From contig JARGFZ010000022.1 in NCBI GenBank assembly GCA_029210965.1, positions 1-44,463 of the forward strand: DNA of 44,463 nucleotides, in the 5' to 3' direction. The notes beneath the pieces are model-generated. The model ran no database searches. It saw only the letters and a program-made list of their open reading frames with translations, and had not been told where the DNA came from. The stretch comes from a bacterium. GTDB lineage: Bacteria; BMS3Abin14. The translations under genes and the position numbers were made by a program. Below are positions 35,073 to 43,369 of this stretch, piece by piece. Numbering within the stretch: position 1 is the stretch's first letter; each line of letters opens with the position of its first letter.

Positions 35073-36419
35073 ATGCTGAAAGGTGATGAGATGCCCCAAA
35101 AAGGGCAAGTCCAGGGTGCGATGACCAAGTCCCTTCTTGAGAAAAAGGAGCAATACGTTGCCAGAGGGATTTCCAATCTTGCGCCGATTTTTGTCCAGAA
35201 CGCCAAGGGGGCCGTTATCCAGGACCTTGACGGGAACACCTATATCGATTTTTACGGTGGGATCGGCGTGGTCAATGCCGGACACTGCCCGGAAGGGGTC
35301 GTCAACGCCATCAAGGAGCAGGCGGAAAACCTGTTGCACTCCTGCTTCATGGTGGGCATGTACGAACCCTACGTGAACCTCGCCGAAAAATTGGTGTATA
35401 TCACTCCCGGCGATCACCCTAAAAAGGCCATGCTGGTTAATAGCGGTGCCGAGGCGGTGGAAAATGCCGTGAAAATCGCCAGGGCCCATACTCATCGCCC
35501 CGGAATTATCGCCTTCGAGGCCGGCTTCCACGGCCGCACTCTGCTCACCATGACCCTGACAAGCAAGGTCAAGCCCTACAAACACGAGTTCGGCCCCTTC
35601 GCCCCCGAGGTCTACAAGGTTCCGTCTGCCTACTGCTACAGGTGTATCTACCGGTCCACCTATCCCGAGTGCGGCATGCATTGCCTGGAATATTTCGAGC
35701 GCTTTTTTGTCAGTGAAGCGGACCCTTCCAATATTGCCGCCATGATCATCGAGCCGGTGCAGGGTGAAGGTGGATTCATCGTACCACCCATGGAATTCCT
35801 CCCTGGGCTGAAGAGCATCTGCGAAAAGCACGGCATCGTTTTTATCGCCGACGAGGTCCAGACCGGTTTTGCCCGGACCGGGAAAATGTTCGCTGTGGAG
35901 CACTTTGGGGTGGTCCCAGATCTGATGACCCTGGCAAAGGGGATCGCCTCGGGTATGCCGCTCAGTGCCGTGGTCGGCAAGGCCGAGATAATGGATAGCC
36001 CTACTCCAGGGCGTATCGGCGGCACCTACGGCGGCAATCCGCTTTCCTGTGTTGCCGCGCTGGCCACTATTGACCTGATAGAGAAGGAGAACCTTCCCGT
36101 CCGGGCCGAGAAGATCGGTTCGGTGATCGTCGCCAGGATCAAGGCGCTGCAGCAGAAGTACCACCAGATCGGCGATATCCGGTCACTGGGGGCCATGGTG
36201 GGCATCGAACTGGTCAAGGATATCCAGACCAGGGCACCCCACAAGGAAGCGACCACGGCCATCATCCATGAGTGTTTCAACCGGGGGCTGCTCACCATGG
36301 GCGCGGGCATCTTCAGTAATGTGGTGCGGTTCCTGCCTCCGTTGGTGATCACCGACCAGCAACTCGATACCGCTATTGCAATCTTTGAGGAATCCCTGGC
36401 GGCGGTTCTGGGCAAGTAG
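35073..36419 (+). CDS. gabT: 4-aminobutyrate-type aminotransferase (class III)
   Basis: From the ATG at 35073 the enzyme has 448 residues. It follows GabT closely: RGISNLAPIFVQNAKGA...DGNTYIDFYGGIGVVNAGH, MLVNSGAEAVENAVKIARAHTHR, FHGRTLLTMTLTSKVKPYK, EPVQGEGGF, IADEVQTGFARTGKMFA and the PLP lysine in LAKGIASGMPLSAVVG. It should convert GABA (or a similar omega-amino acid) plus 2-oxoglutarate to the semialdehyde and glutamate. Like the first aminotransferase it has a four-Cys insert, C188-x2-C191-x8-C200-x3-C204. The glutamate dehydrogenase encoded next would recycle the amino acceptor. Confidence 0.88.
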   Translation: MLKGDEMPQKGQVQGAMTKSLLEKKEQYVARGISNLAPIFVQNAKGAVIQDLDGNTYIDFYGGIGVVNAGHCPEGVVNAIKEQAENLLHSCFMVGMYEPYVNLAEKLVYITPGDHPKKAMLVNSGAEAVENAVKIARAHTHRPGIIAFEAGFHGRTLLTMTLTSKVKPYKHEFGPFAPEVYKVPSAYCYRCIYRSTYPECGMHCLEYFERFFVSEADPSNIAAMIIEPVQGEGGFIVPPMEFLPGLKSICEKHGIVFIADEVQTGFARTGKMFAVEHFGVVPDLMTLAKGIASGMPLSAVVGKAEIMDSPTPGRIGGTYGGNPLSCVAALATIDLIEKENLPVRAEKIGSVIVARIKALQQKYHQIGDIRSLGAMVGIELVKDIQTRAPHKEATTAIIHECFNRGLLTMGAGIFSNVVRFLPPLVITDQQLDTAIAIFEESLAAVLGK

Positions 36420-36510
36420 TGGGACTCAGGAAGGGGGGCCCGGACGCGGAAGAGATGCCGGATTCCGTTTGCCCACGGCCGAATTTTTCTGTTTTTCAGG
36501 AGAAAAATAG

Positions 36511-39500
36511 ATGAGCGCCGTTTCTGAAGGCAGCCTGTTTGACCAGATCAAGGAGGCAGCCAGCCGCAACCATGGCCATGTGGAAGAGAACCTGGCCTGG
36601 CTCAAGGAACAGATGCACCACTACTTCTTCCTCACCAACATGGACGAGGTGGAGGCGGTCGCAGCCCTGGCTGCCGCCCTGCACAACCTGAGACATAACC
36701 GCAAACTGACTCTGGTAGACCGTGAAAAGCTTCTGATGCTGGCGCAGACAGGCGTGCCTGGGTCTGTGTACCAGGCGCTGAGAAGCCTGCCGGAAAGGGA
36801 GATCTCCTACGCCCAGATCACCACCTCCTATGCGCCCATTCCCGGGACATTTCATCCTCTGGAGGTGCTGCGGTTTGCCTTCGACCGCAAGGAGGATGAG
36901 GAGATCGCACGCTGCGGCCAGCCCCTGATTCCCCGGCCGACTAAAAACGCCATTGCCAGGACATTAAAACAGGACTACCCCGGCTTCGACCACGAGGATC
37001 TGGAAAAGCTTATAAGCATCCTCTGGCTCAATAATGAGCAATACGTCCGGATTCCCCCCGCCGAACGGGTGGCCCGGATCCTATGGCTTTACCAGCAGAC
37101 AACGCTGCACGGGGGGATATATCTGGATATTCAGGAGACAGAAGGGCCGGGCGGTGCGCCGGAATCACGCCTTCTTTTCGGGGTCGGCAATCCTCCGCAG
37201 GGAGGTTATTTGCTGCAGATCCTGGAGGTCTTTAATCGTCTGCGGCTCGGGGTCATGAGGGCCTACTGCCTGACCATCAGCACCGGCGTCCATCCTTATT
37301 TCCTGGCGGGTTTTTACGTAAACGCCCAGGGAGGCGAGAAGGTTGAAAAGGATTCCGCGCTGTTCCTGCGGTTGAAAGAAGAGCTTTACAACACGCAGAT
37401 TCTGCCTGCCTCATCTGAGGCATACCAGGAGTTGATCACCAACGGTGTTGCCACCGGCGCCGAGGCTTCCCTGATCCGGGCCTTCGTTGGTTTTTGCCAC
37501 ACCAATCTGGCGCATAACCACCCGGACAGCTTCGATCTTGAAGGGGTCACGCGGGCCTTTCACAACCACCCGGACATATCCCTGCAGCTGGTCAAACTGT
37601 TTCGTGTACGGTTCGATCCGACCATGGCTGACCGCGAGTCGCTCTACCTGCAGACCCTCGAAGAGACGACGCAGCTTATCGAAAAATTCAACACAGGGCG
37701 CCGGTTCCTGGACGAATTCCGGCGGACGGTCTTCCGCTGCGGCCTCTACTTTATCCGTCACACCCTGAAGACCAATTTTTTCGTACCGGAAAAGCATGCC
37801 CTGGCCTTTCGCCTTGATCCAGACTATCTGGCTGAGCTTGACGATGAGTTTACCTGCGACCTGCCGCCCGAGCGTCCCTACCGGATCACCTATTTTTCCG
37901 GCCGCTACGGTTCGGGCTACCATATAGGCTTTACCGATATCGCTCGCGGTGGCTGGCGCACGCTGATTACCCAAGGTCGCGACGACTATGTCACCTGTGC
38001 CAACACCCTCTTCAGAGAAAACTTTGTTCTGGCCTACACCCAGCACCTCAAGAATAAGGATATCTACGAGGGGGGTTCCAAGATGGTGACGGTACTCGAC
38101 GCCGGGGGGGAGAAGGATCAAAAAACGGTGACGCAGCGCCTTTACAAGCTCCAGTACGGTTTCATCAATGCCTTCCTTGATATTCTCATCACCGAGAATG
38201 GCAAGGCCAGGGATCCTCGGGTGGTCGATTATTACGGCCAGGACGAGCCGGTAGAACTGGGCCCTGACGAAAACATGCACGACGCGATGGTCGAACTGGT
38301 CGCCCGCCAGGCGGTCAAACGGGGCTACCTGCTTGGCGCCGGGATCATGTCGAGTAAAATAATCGGCATAAACCACAAGGAGTTCGGGGTGACCTCGACC
38401 GGGGTGATAAGGTTTGCTGAGGTCACCATGGAAGAGCTTGGCCTGAATATGCACACCGATCCATTTACCGTCAAATTCACCGGTGGCCCGAACGGGGATG
38501 TTGCCGGCAATGCCATGAAGCTGCTTTTTGAGCGCTGCCCGAAGGTGAAAATAACCCTCATCGTCGACGGCACCTGCGCCCTTTATGATCCGCGGGGGGT
38601 CCAGCATGAGGCCCTTGCCAGGATCATTCTCAGAGACGATCTCCAGGCCTTCGACCCGAAAGCTCTTCACCCGGGCGGCTTTATCCTCTATCGAAGTCAG
38701 CCGCGTAAGGAGGGGATGAAAAAGCTGTTTAAAAAGGTCGTTTGCAATGCCTCGGGACTTGAGGAGATGTGGGTATCCAACGACGAATTCTACCGCGAAT
38801 ACAGCACCCTCATCTTCACCGTCCCTGCCGACCTGTTCATCCCCGCCGGGGGGAGGCCCGAGACCATCGACTGTGGAAATTGCCACGGCTTTTTCGCCGA
38901 GGACGGCCGCCCCAATACCCGGGCCATCATCGAAGGGGCAAACTCCTTCATCACCCCCGAAGCCAGATTGGAACTGCAGAAGCGGGGGATCGTGATCATG
39001 CGCGACGCTTCGGCCAACAAATGCGGGGTCATCTCTTCCTCATACGAGATCATCGCCAATCTGATGCTGAGTGATGAGGAGTTTCTTGCCGACAAACAAC
39101 AATATGTCGAGGACGTCATCGACATTCTCAACCGGCGGGCCGAAGACGAGGCGAGGCTTATTTTCAAGCGGCACCGTCAGGCAGCAGGGAGCCTTTCCTA
39201 TACTGAAATTTCGGACGGTCTCAGTTCCGAGATTAACGTTCATTACGCCAGACTCTTCGATTTCCTGGAGCAGAATCCCCACCTGTGTGACCAGCCGCAG
39301 TATCGCCAGGCGCTTGTACAGCATCTACCGAACCTTCTTCAAAAAGTCGGGAAATACAGCAAGCGTGTTGCAACCTTACCGGAAAAAATTAAATACGCTA
39401 TTTTGGCCAGCGAAATTGCCTCATCCCTGGTTTACCGGGGCAGTGAGGAGGATGCCTACCGGGAGATGATCGAAGGGCATTTGAGCCGGATGAGTACTTC

Positions 39501-39519
39501 CGGGGCGCCTGGAGTTTAG
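36511..39519 (+). CDS. Large NAD-type glutamate dehydrogenase (about 1000 residues)
   Basis: This 1002-residue protein belongs to the large Glu/Leu/Phe/Val dehydrogenase class. An N-terminal regulatory-type region (1 to about 460) is followed by the catalytic core with GFTDIARGGWRTLI (about 475), YEGGSKMV with the conserved lysine (about 527), EFGVTSTGVIRFAE (about 623), the NAD fold and EGANSFITPEARLEL (about 810). It deaminates glutamate to 2-oxoglutarate and ammonia. TCAGGAGAAAAATAG precedes the ATG. In the island it removes nitrogen collected by the two aminotransferases. It is intact, unlike the three genes after it. Confidence 0.9.
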   Translation: MSAVSEGSLFDQIKEAASRNHGHVEENLAWLKEQMHHYFFLTNMDEVEAVAALAAALHNLRHNRKLTLVDREKLLMLAQTGVPGSVYQALRSLPEREISYAQITTSYAPIPGTFHPLEVLRFAFDRKEDEEIARCGQPLIPRPTKNAIARTLKQDYPGFDHEDLEKLISILWLNNEQYVRIPPAERVARILWLYQQTTLHGGIYLDIQETEGPGGAPESRLLFGVGNPPQGGYLLQILEVFNRLRLGVMRAYCLTISTGVHPYFLAGFYVNAQGGEKVEKDSALFLRLKEELYNTQILPASSEAYQELITNGVATGAEASLIRAFVGFCHTNLAHNHPDSFDLEGVTRAFHNHPDISLQLVKLFRVRFDPTMADRESLYLQTLEETTQLIEKFNTGRRFLDEFRRTVFRCGLYFIRHTLKTNFFVPEKHALAFRLDPDYLAELDDEFTCDLPPERPYRITYFSGRYGSGYHIGFTDIARGGWRTLITQGRDDYVTCANTLFRENFVLAYTQHLKNKDIYEGGSKMVTVLDAGGEKDQKTVTQRLYKLQYGFINAFLDILITENGKARDPRVVDYYGQDEPVELGPDENMHDAMVELVARQAVKRGYLLGAGIMSSKIIGINHKEFGVTSTGVIRFAEVTMEELGLNMHTDPFTVKFTGGPNGDVAGNAMKLLFERCPKVKITLIVDGTCALYDPRGVQHEALARIILRDDLQAFDPKALHPGGFILYRSQPRKEGMKKLFKKVVCNASGLEEMWVSNDEFYREYSTLIFTVPADLFIPAGGRPETIDCGNCHGFFAEDGRPNTRAIIEGANSFITPEARLELQKRGIVIMRDASANKCGVISSSYEIIANLMLSDEEFLADKQQYVEDVIDILNRRAEDEARLIFKRHRQAAGSLSYTEISDGLSSEINVHYARLFDFLEQNPHLCDQPQYRQALVQHLPNLLQKVGKYSKRVATLPEKIKYAILASEIASSLVYRGSEEDAYREMIEGHLSRMSTSGAPGV

Positions 39520-39521
39520 GG

Positions 39522-39746
39522 ATGGAGGTTACGGTCAAGCTTTTTGCTTCCCTGCGCATCGGTCGCTTTTAGCAAGTCTCTCTCGAATACCCCGCGGGAA
39601 CGGCAGCGCGTCAGGTCGTTGAAGAACTGCGGATCTCCGACCATCATCTGGGTCTCGTCATGATCAATGGAGGACACAGCCACGTCGATTGCCAGCTGCA
39701 CGACGGCGACACCCTTTGGTTAATGCCGGTGGTGGCCGGTGGTTAA
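39522..39746 (+). pseudogene. MoaD/ThiS-like sulfur carrier with in-frame TAG
   Basis: Reading from the ATG at 39522, two bases after the glutamate dehydrogenase stop, gives MEVTVKLFASLRIGRF, a TAG (39570-39572), then QVSLEYPAG...LGLVMINGGHSHVD...DGDTLWLMPVVAGG and TAA. The beta-grasp layout and C-terminal Gly-Gly are those of MoaD-type carriers that accept sulfur for molybdo/tungstopterin. All 74 sense codons are in one frame, so a single base change explains the break. It sits with an AOR and a ThiF-like E1, its expected partners, which are also damaged. Alternatives are sequencing error or stop readthrough. Confidence 0.75.
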
Positions 39747-39800
39747 GGCCGGTTCTTCGCCAGGATGTCCTGGAAACAATCAAATCAACGGTGGCAATCT

Positions 39801-39840
39801 CGTAAAAAGTCCCGGATTGGACTTTTTACGACCCTGTCAA
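39801..39840. repeat. MITE-like hairpin element, copy 3 (right end)
   Basis: CGTAAAAAGTCC (39801-39812) pairs perfectly with GGACTTTTTACG (39819-39830) around CGGATT, followed by ACCCTGTCAA. The same hairpin and tail occur at 26113-26150. It lies between the moaD-like and AOR genes, 36 bases before the AOR start. Confidence 0.7.
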
Positions 39841-39876
39841 ATGTGATTATTTTTCAAAAAAGGAGTCTGTTTCCCC

Positions 39877-41741
39877 ATGCTGATCCAAACCAGGAATCCA
39901 ACCATGGAGCCTTCAAAAATACTCTTTCAGCGCTGTACGGTTGACCTTGCAAGCGGTGAGATCAGGTTCGAAGATGTTCCCTGTCGGAACCTCGCAGAGG
40001 TGCTGGGCGGTTTCGGCCGCTCTTTCCAGATGCTTGCCAAGCGGAACATCCGGAAGGCCTACTGCGATGATAACCCTCTGATCGTCAATACCGGCCTGTT
40101 GACCGGCTCGAGCATCATGACCGGGATGAGGACCTATTTCTCTGCCTACAGCCCCCTCAAGGGGTCAAAAAAAGGACTGCCGGCCGCCATGTGATCCGCA
40201 GCCAGCGGGAAGTTTGGAGCGAAGCTCAAATGGACCGGCCTGGATGAGCTGGTTTTCGACAACCGTTCGCCCAAGCCGGTCTATGCGCTGATCAAAGATG
40301 GCGAGAGCGGGCCGGTGGTGGAGCTAAAGCCCGTCGATCACCTGCTCGGGCCCTCCACCCACGAGAAGATCATGACGCTTTACATGGAGTATCCCCGAGA
40401 CGCCCACTTTGCCGCCATCGGTCAGGCCGGCGAGAACTACCTGAACGTCAGCATGGGTGCTGTGGCGCTCTCCACTGTGAACCAGCTCAAGAGTGGAGAG
40501 GCCAAGTGCCGTTTTGCCGGCCGTGGCGGCATGGGCAGCCTCATGGGCTACAAGAACCTGATCGCCCTGGTCGCCCAGAGTACGGACAAACTTGACAAGA
40601 TCACACCTGGAATTAAGAATATCAACATCGAGATCGTCAAGGGTGGGGGCTCGGCCCGTTTCCAGCCAGTCAGCCAGGGCGGCAACGGGGGTACCTGGGC
40701 CTCCTACGAGGTACTGCAGGCTTTTTACGCTGTCCCCGAAAACAATTTCCGGCCCAAGGGGAACGATGAGGTCGAGCAGGTATTCCGGGAGAACGTCGAA
40801 AAAACGATCGACGTCAAGAGCGCCTCCTGTTTCCGGTGCGGCATCCGCTGCCACAACAACATCCACCGCCGCAAACATGACGGCTCAACGGGGGAGTTCG
40901 TGGCCAAATTTAGACTACGAGCCCGTCAACCTTCTTGGCACCAACCTTGGCATCCACGACGCTGGCCAGATCGCCGAAATGTTGAAACTGACCGACCACT
41001 ACGGCATAAACGCCATCTCCCTGGGCACCACTATCGCCTATGTGCTCGAATACAACGAACGGCATCCCGTGAGCCAGATATGCGGTGGGGTGACCTTCGG
41101 CCAATACGAAAAGATTTGTATACTGGTTGAGCAGACCGGTCGCGGCGAGCTTCCCGAGGTCGGGCGCGGCGTCAGGCGCCTTTCGGAGCAGACGGGGGAG
41201 CCCGGCTATGCCATGCAGGTCAAAGGGCTTGAGCTGCCGGCCTACCTTCCCGATCTCAACCCGGGCTACCCCTGGGCGATTGCCGGAGGCCGCATGTCGA
41301 TGGGCACCTACCTGCTGCTGGCCCGGGAGGGCAAAACCGATCTTAACTACTGGGTTGATGCCATAACCGGAAAAGGTTTGCTGATGACCGGTTATGACAT
41401 GATCGGCCTGTGCAAGTTCATCGGGGTGGGGATCGGCCATCGCCTCGTCGGCGAGGCCGTCAGGGAAGCCACCGGGCTTGAAATCAGCGGGGAGGAGATG
41501 GAAGCCGCGGTACGACGTGCTTTCCTGCTCGGGCTGGCGCTCGAGCGTAAGCAGGGCTACGACAAGGGGGAGTACACCCTGCCATCCCGGGTTTTTTGAA
41601 CGCCCCAACCCCAATGTCCAGCTTCCCAGGCTGGTTACCCGGGAGTTCTTTGCCCAGTTGTCGGAAAAGGTCTGGAGCGTCTTCGAACCGGAGATGCCGC
41701 AACTCCAGGCGCCTGTTGGAGAACCCCGCACAGACCCTTAG
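39877..41741 (+). pseudogene. aor: Aldehyde:ferredoxin oxidoreductase (tungsten AOR family), three lesions
   Basis: Joined reading frames give about 620 residues of an AOR-family enzyme, normal length, oxidising an aldehyde to the acid with ferredoxin. The start follows AAAGGAG. Lesion 1: TGA at 40192-40194 between LPAAM and SAASGKFGAKLKWTG. Lesion 2: one extra base near 40912 (AAATTTAGAC; expected Lys-Phe-Asp). Lesion 3: one extra base near 41591 (CGGGTTTTTTGAA; expected Arg-Phe-Phe-Glu), after which ERPNPNVQLPRLVTREFF continues to the stop at 41739. The cluster motif CFRCGIRC is present. In context it would oxidise succinic semialdehyde formed from GABA. Codon-level similarity remains high, so decay is recent, or these are assembly errors. 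Confidence 0.88.
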
Positions 41742-41762
41742 GTGGACAGGAATTTCCAGGCA

Positions 41763-41915
41763 ATGGCTACAGTAACGTCTTATATCAGGAAACGATCTTC
41801 TCAAGAGCTTCTTGACTGGCAGAGCCAGCTCGAGGTTATGAGTCGGTTTGCAATAAGCTGCGCCCAGGTTGAGGAAGAGTCCCTCGTTGCAGGAGTTCTT
41901 CCGTTGCGCTATTAG
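41763..41915 (+). pseudogene. Detached N-terminus of the ThiF-like gene (ends in TAG)
   Basis: A 50-codon frame from ATG 41763 ends VAGVLPLRY-TAG at 41913, and the same frame continues RNQGMISTRQQ into the ThiF-like gene. RY-x-RN-x3-(I/L)S is the conserved start of the E1 fold, so the TAG interrupts one gene rather than ending a small one. Residues 1-40 (SYIRKRSSQELLDWQSQLE...) are a helical leader. Confidence 0.65.
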
Positions 41916-41927
41916 CGCAACCAGGGG

Positions 41928-42581
41928 ATGATTTCAACCCGGCAGCAGCTTCAGCTTTTCCGCAGCAAGGCAGCCGTTGTGGGCTGCGGGGGGTTGGGGG
42001 GATACATCATCGAAGAACTGGCACGCCTGGGCGTGGGCCAGATCGTCGCTATTGATCCCGATGTTTTTGAAGAGCACAATCTCAATCGCCAGGTTCTTTC
42101 ATCCCTGAAGGCATTAGGTGAGTCAAAAGCGGAAAAAGCGGCAGAGAGGGTCGCTGAAGTCAATCCGGCAGTAACGGTGCTTCCGGTCAAAGCGGCATTT
42201 GGTAAGGAAAATGGTCGGGACCTGCTCGGTAATATTGATGTGGTCGCCGCCGCGGTGGACAGCATTCCGACTTGCCTAAAACTGGCCGAGATCTGTAGTG
42301 AACTGGAACTTCCCCTGGTTCATGGGGCAATTGCAGGCTGGTACGGGCATGTCTGCACCATCTTCCCGGGTGAAGTGACTCTCCAGAAAATCTACGGCAA
42401 TTGGGCGTCTGACAAAGGGGTAGAACAGGAGTTGGGCAGCCCTTCATTTACACCGGCAGTGGTTGCGAGTATGGAAACGGCGGAAATCTGCAAGATTCTA
42501 CTTGGCAAAGGAGATTTGCTGCGAGATCGAAAACTGGGAATCAACCTCTACGATATGGAGTTTGATGAGATCCTTTTGTGA
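41928..42581 (+). CDS. ThiF/MoeB/HesA-family E1-like adenylyltransferase (N-terminus cut by TAG)
   Basis: The open frame encodes 217 residues of an E1-like enzyme that adenylates the C-terminal Gly of a MoaD/ThiS-type carrier. It has the nucleotide motif VVGCGGLGGYI (about 18-28), IDPDVFEEHNLNRQ with the ATP-contacting Asn/Arg (about 47-60) and AAVDSIPTCLKL. Zinc CxxC pairs of MoeB are missing, as in many AOR-linked members. The true start is probably 41763, upstream of an in-frame TAG; re-initiation at ATG 41928 would drop the RYxRN arm that reaches the partner's active site. Its likely partner is the MoaD-like product of 39522-39746, for tungstopterin synthesis or AOR maturation. Confidence 0.8.
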   Translation: MISTRQQLQLFRSKAAVVGCGGLGGYIIEELARLGVGQIVAIDPDVFEEHNLNRQVLSSLKALGESKAEKAAERVAEVNPAVTVLPVKAAFGKENGRDLLGNIDVVAAAVDSIPTCLKLAEICSELELPLVHGAIAGWYGHVCTIFPGEVTLQKIYGNWASDKGVEQELGSPSFTPAVVASMETAEICKILLGKGDLLRDRKLGINLYDMEFDEILL

Positions 42582-42584
42582 TAT

Positions 42585-42651
42585 AAGCTCAGCAGTGTAC
42601 CAGGGAAACCTCGCCACACTCCTGGAGACGGGGTATGCGATGGGGTATTAA
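42585..42651 (+). pseudogene. C-terminal relic of a gamma-glutamyltransferase-like gene
   Basis: The frame reads SSAVYQGNLATLLETGYAMGY-stop, closely resembling the end of the 24025-25815 protein (VMYGAASPRLETGYAMGW-stop). About 18 of 20 bases match over the LETGYAMG codons, with two synonymous changes. The relic starts right at the ThiF-like stop. It may be the stump of a diverged paralogue or the far copy of a duplicated insertion site. Confidence 0.5.
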
Positions 42652-42787
42652 GACAGTCCAAAGACCAAAGTCCAAAGTGTAAAGGGGAGAAAGGTGAGAG
42701 CCGTCATTCCGGACGGAGCGGAGCTACGATCCGGAATCCAGACACGAAAATGCACTGTGGTCGTCTGAGCTGGCATTTTAGTGTTAA
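42652..42787. other. Repeat-rich gap before tRNA
   Basis: AGTCCAAAGACCAAAGTCCAAAG (42655-42677 region) is another short-word repeat. CATTCCGGACGGAGCGG...GATCCGGAATCC forms an imperfect inverted repeat around 42705-42740. No gene seen. Confidence 0.45.
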
Positions 42788-42841
42788 GGCCACCGTTAAA
42801 CACGGTGGCCGCTTGACAAAGCATCCCGGCGATGGTATCTA
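42788..42841 (+). promoter_or_regulatory. Hairpin and promoter of the initiator tRNA gene
   Basis: GGCCACCGT (42788-42796) pairs perfectly with ACGGTGGCC (42802-42810). TTGACA (42813-42818), 17 bases and TATCTA (42836-42841) then give a promoter ending 14 bases before the tRNA, the usual distance for a stable RNA gene. The hairpin may terminate upstream transcription. Confidence 0.6.
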
Positions 42842-42855
42842 AGCAAGTTCTTTGT

Positions 42856-42932
<77 letters not shown>

Positions 42933-42937
42933 AAAAA

Positions 42938-42970
42938 TCAAGGGTTCCCTCTGGGAGCCCTTTTCTTTTC
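42938..42970 (+). terminator. Intrinsic terminator of the tRNA gene
   Basis: AAGGGTTCCC and GGGAGCCCTT pair around TCT with one G-T pair, followed by TTCTTTTC. It lies 8 bases after the CCA end. Confidence 0.8.
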
Positions 42971-43177
42971 CCACCCTATTTTCCACCCCCAGAACAAATC
43001 TGATGGTTTGCTGAAGTCTGAGAGCGCCCGTAAAGGGTATTTAGTAGGCGTTTATAGGCCATTCACTGCTCCAGACTCTAAAGTTGTTGTGATTAACCTG
43101 TTTTCCCGAGATTCCTTGCCCGTCTTAAGGGTTTTCCTATATTATCAGGAGGGTTTTGAAGACTGTTGGGAGCCTGA
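42971..43177. other. Unassigned stretch downstream of the tRNA
   Basis: An open frame from TTG 43008 to 43280 exists but has no recognisable domain and overlaps the HsdR-like scrap. I do not call a gene. Sites just 3' of tRNA genes often hold integrated elements; no integrase or repeated tRNA end is visible here. Confidence 0.35.
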
Positions 43178-43345
43178 ATGTCTAGAAAGAGCCTTTCGGA
43201 GCAAGATAATCGCACAAAGTACATTACGCCGGTTCTGTTCGACCATCAGGATGCTACCGACGCACAGTATGAGGAGCTGATTGAGAACATAGAAAAGCAG
43301 TTGAAACAGCGGCGGAGTGTGCAGGCGATGTTTTGCATTAGGTGA
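43178..43345 (+). pseudogene. Remnant of type I restriction subunit HsdR-like gene
   Basis: This 55-codon frame begins MSRKSLSEQDNRTKYITPVLF, resembling the N-terminus of HsdR proteins (SLSExDxxxKxITPxL). It continues DATDAQYEELIENIEKQLKQRRSVQAM, a charged helix not expected at that position, then stops. It looks like a deletion product joining the first codons to another part. Similarity is short, so the call is tentative. Confidence 0.45.
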
Positions 43346-43369
43346 TATTAACTTAAACGGAGAGTTCTT

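Noticed and set aside
37411-38886. 491-codon open frame antisense to the glutamate dehydrogenase gene
   Set aside because: Shadow of a highly conserved enzyme; no domain or ribosome site.
40315-41599. Two independent overlapping genes within the AOR region
   Set aside because: Both frames are consecutive parts of one AOR protein separated by a single-base insertion; the overlapping extensions (RLRARQPSWHQPW and MTRSHLELRIS) are out-of-frame shadows.
43008-43280. 90-codon open frame after the tRNA
   Set aside because: TTG start without a ribosome site, no recognisable domain, and overlaps a better-supported HsdR-like frame.
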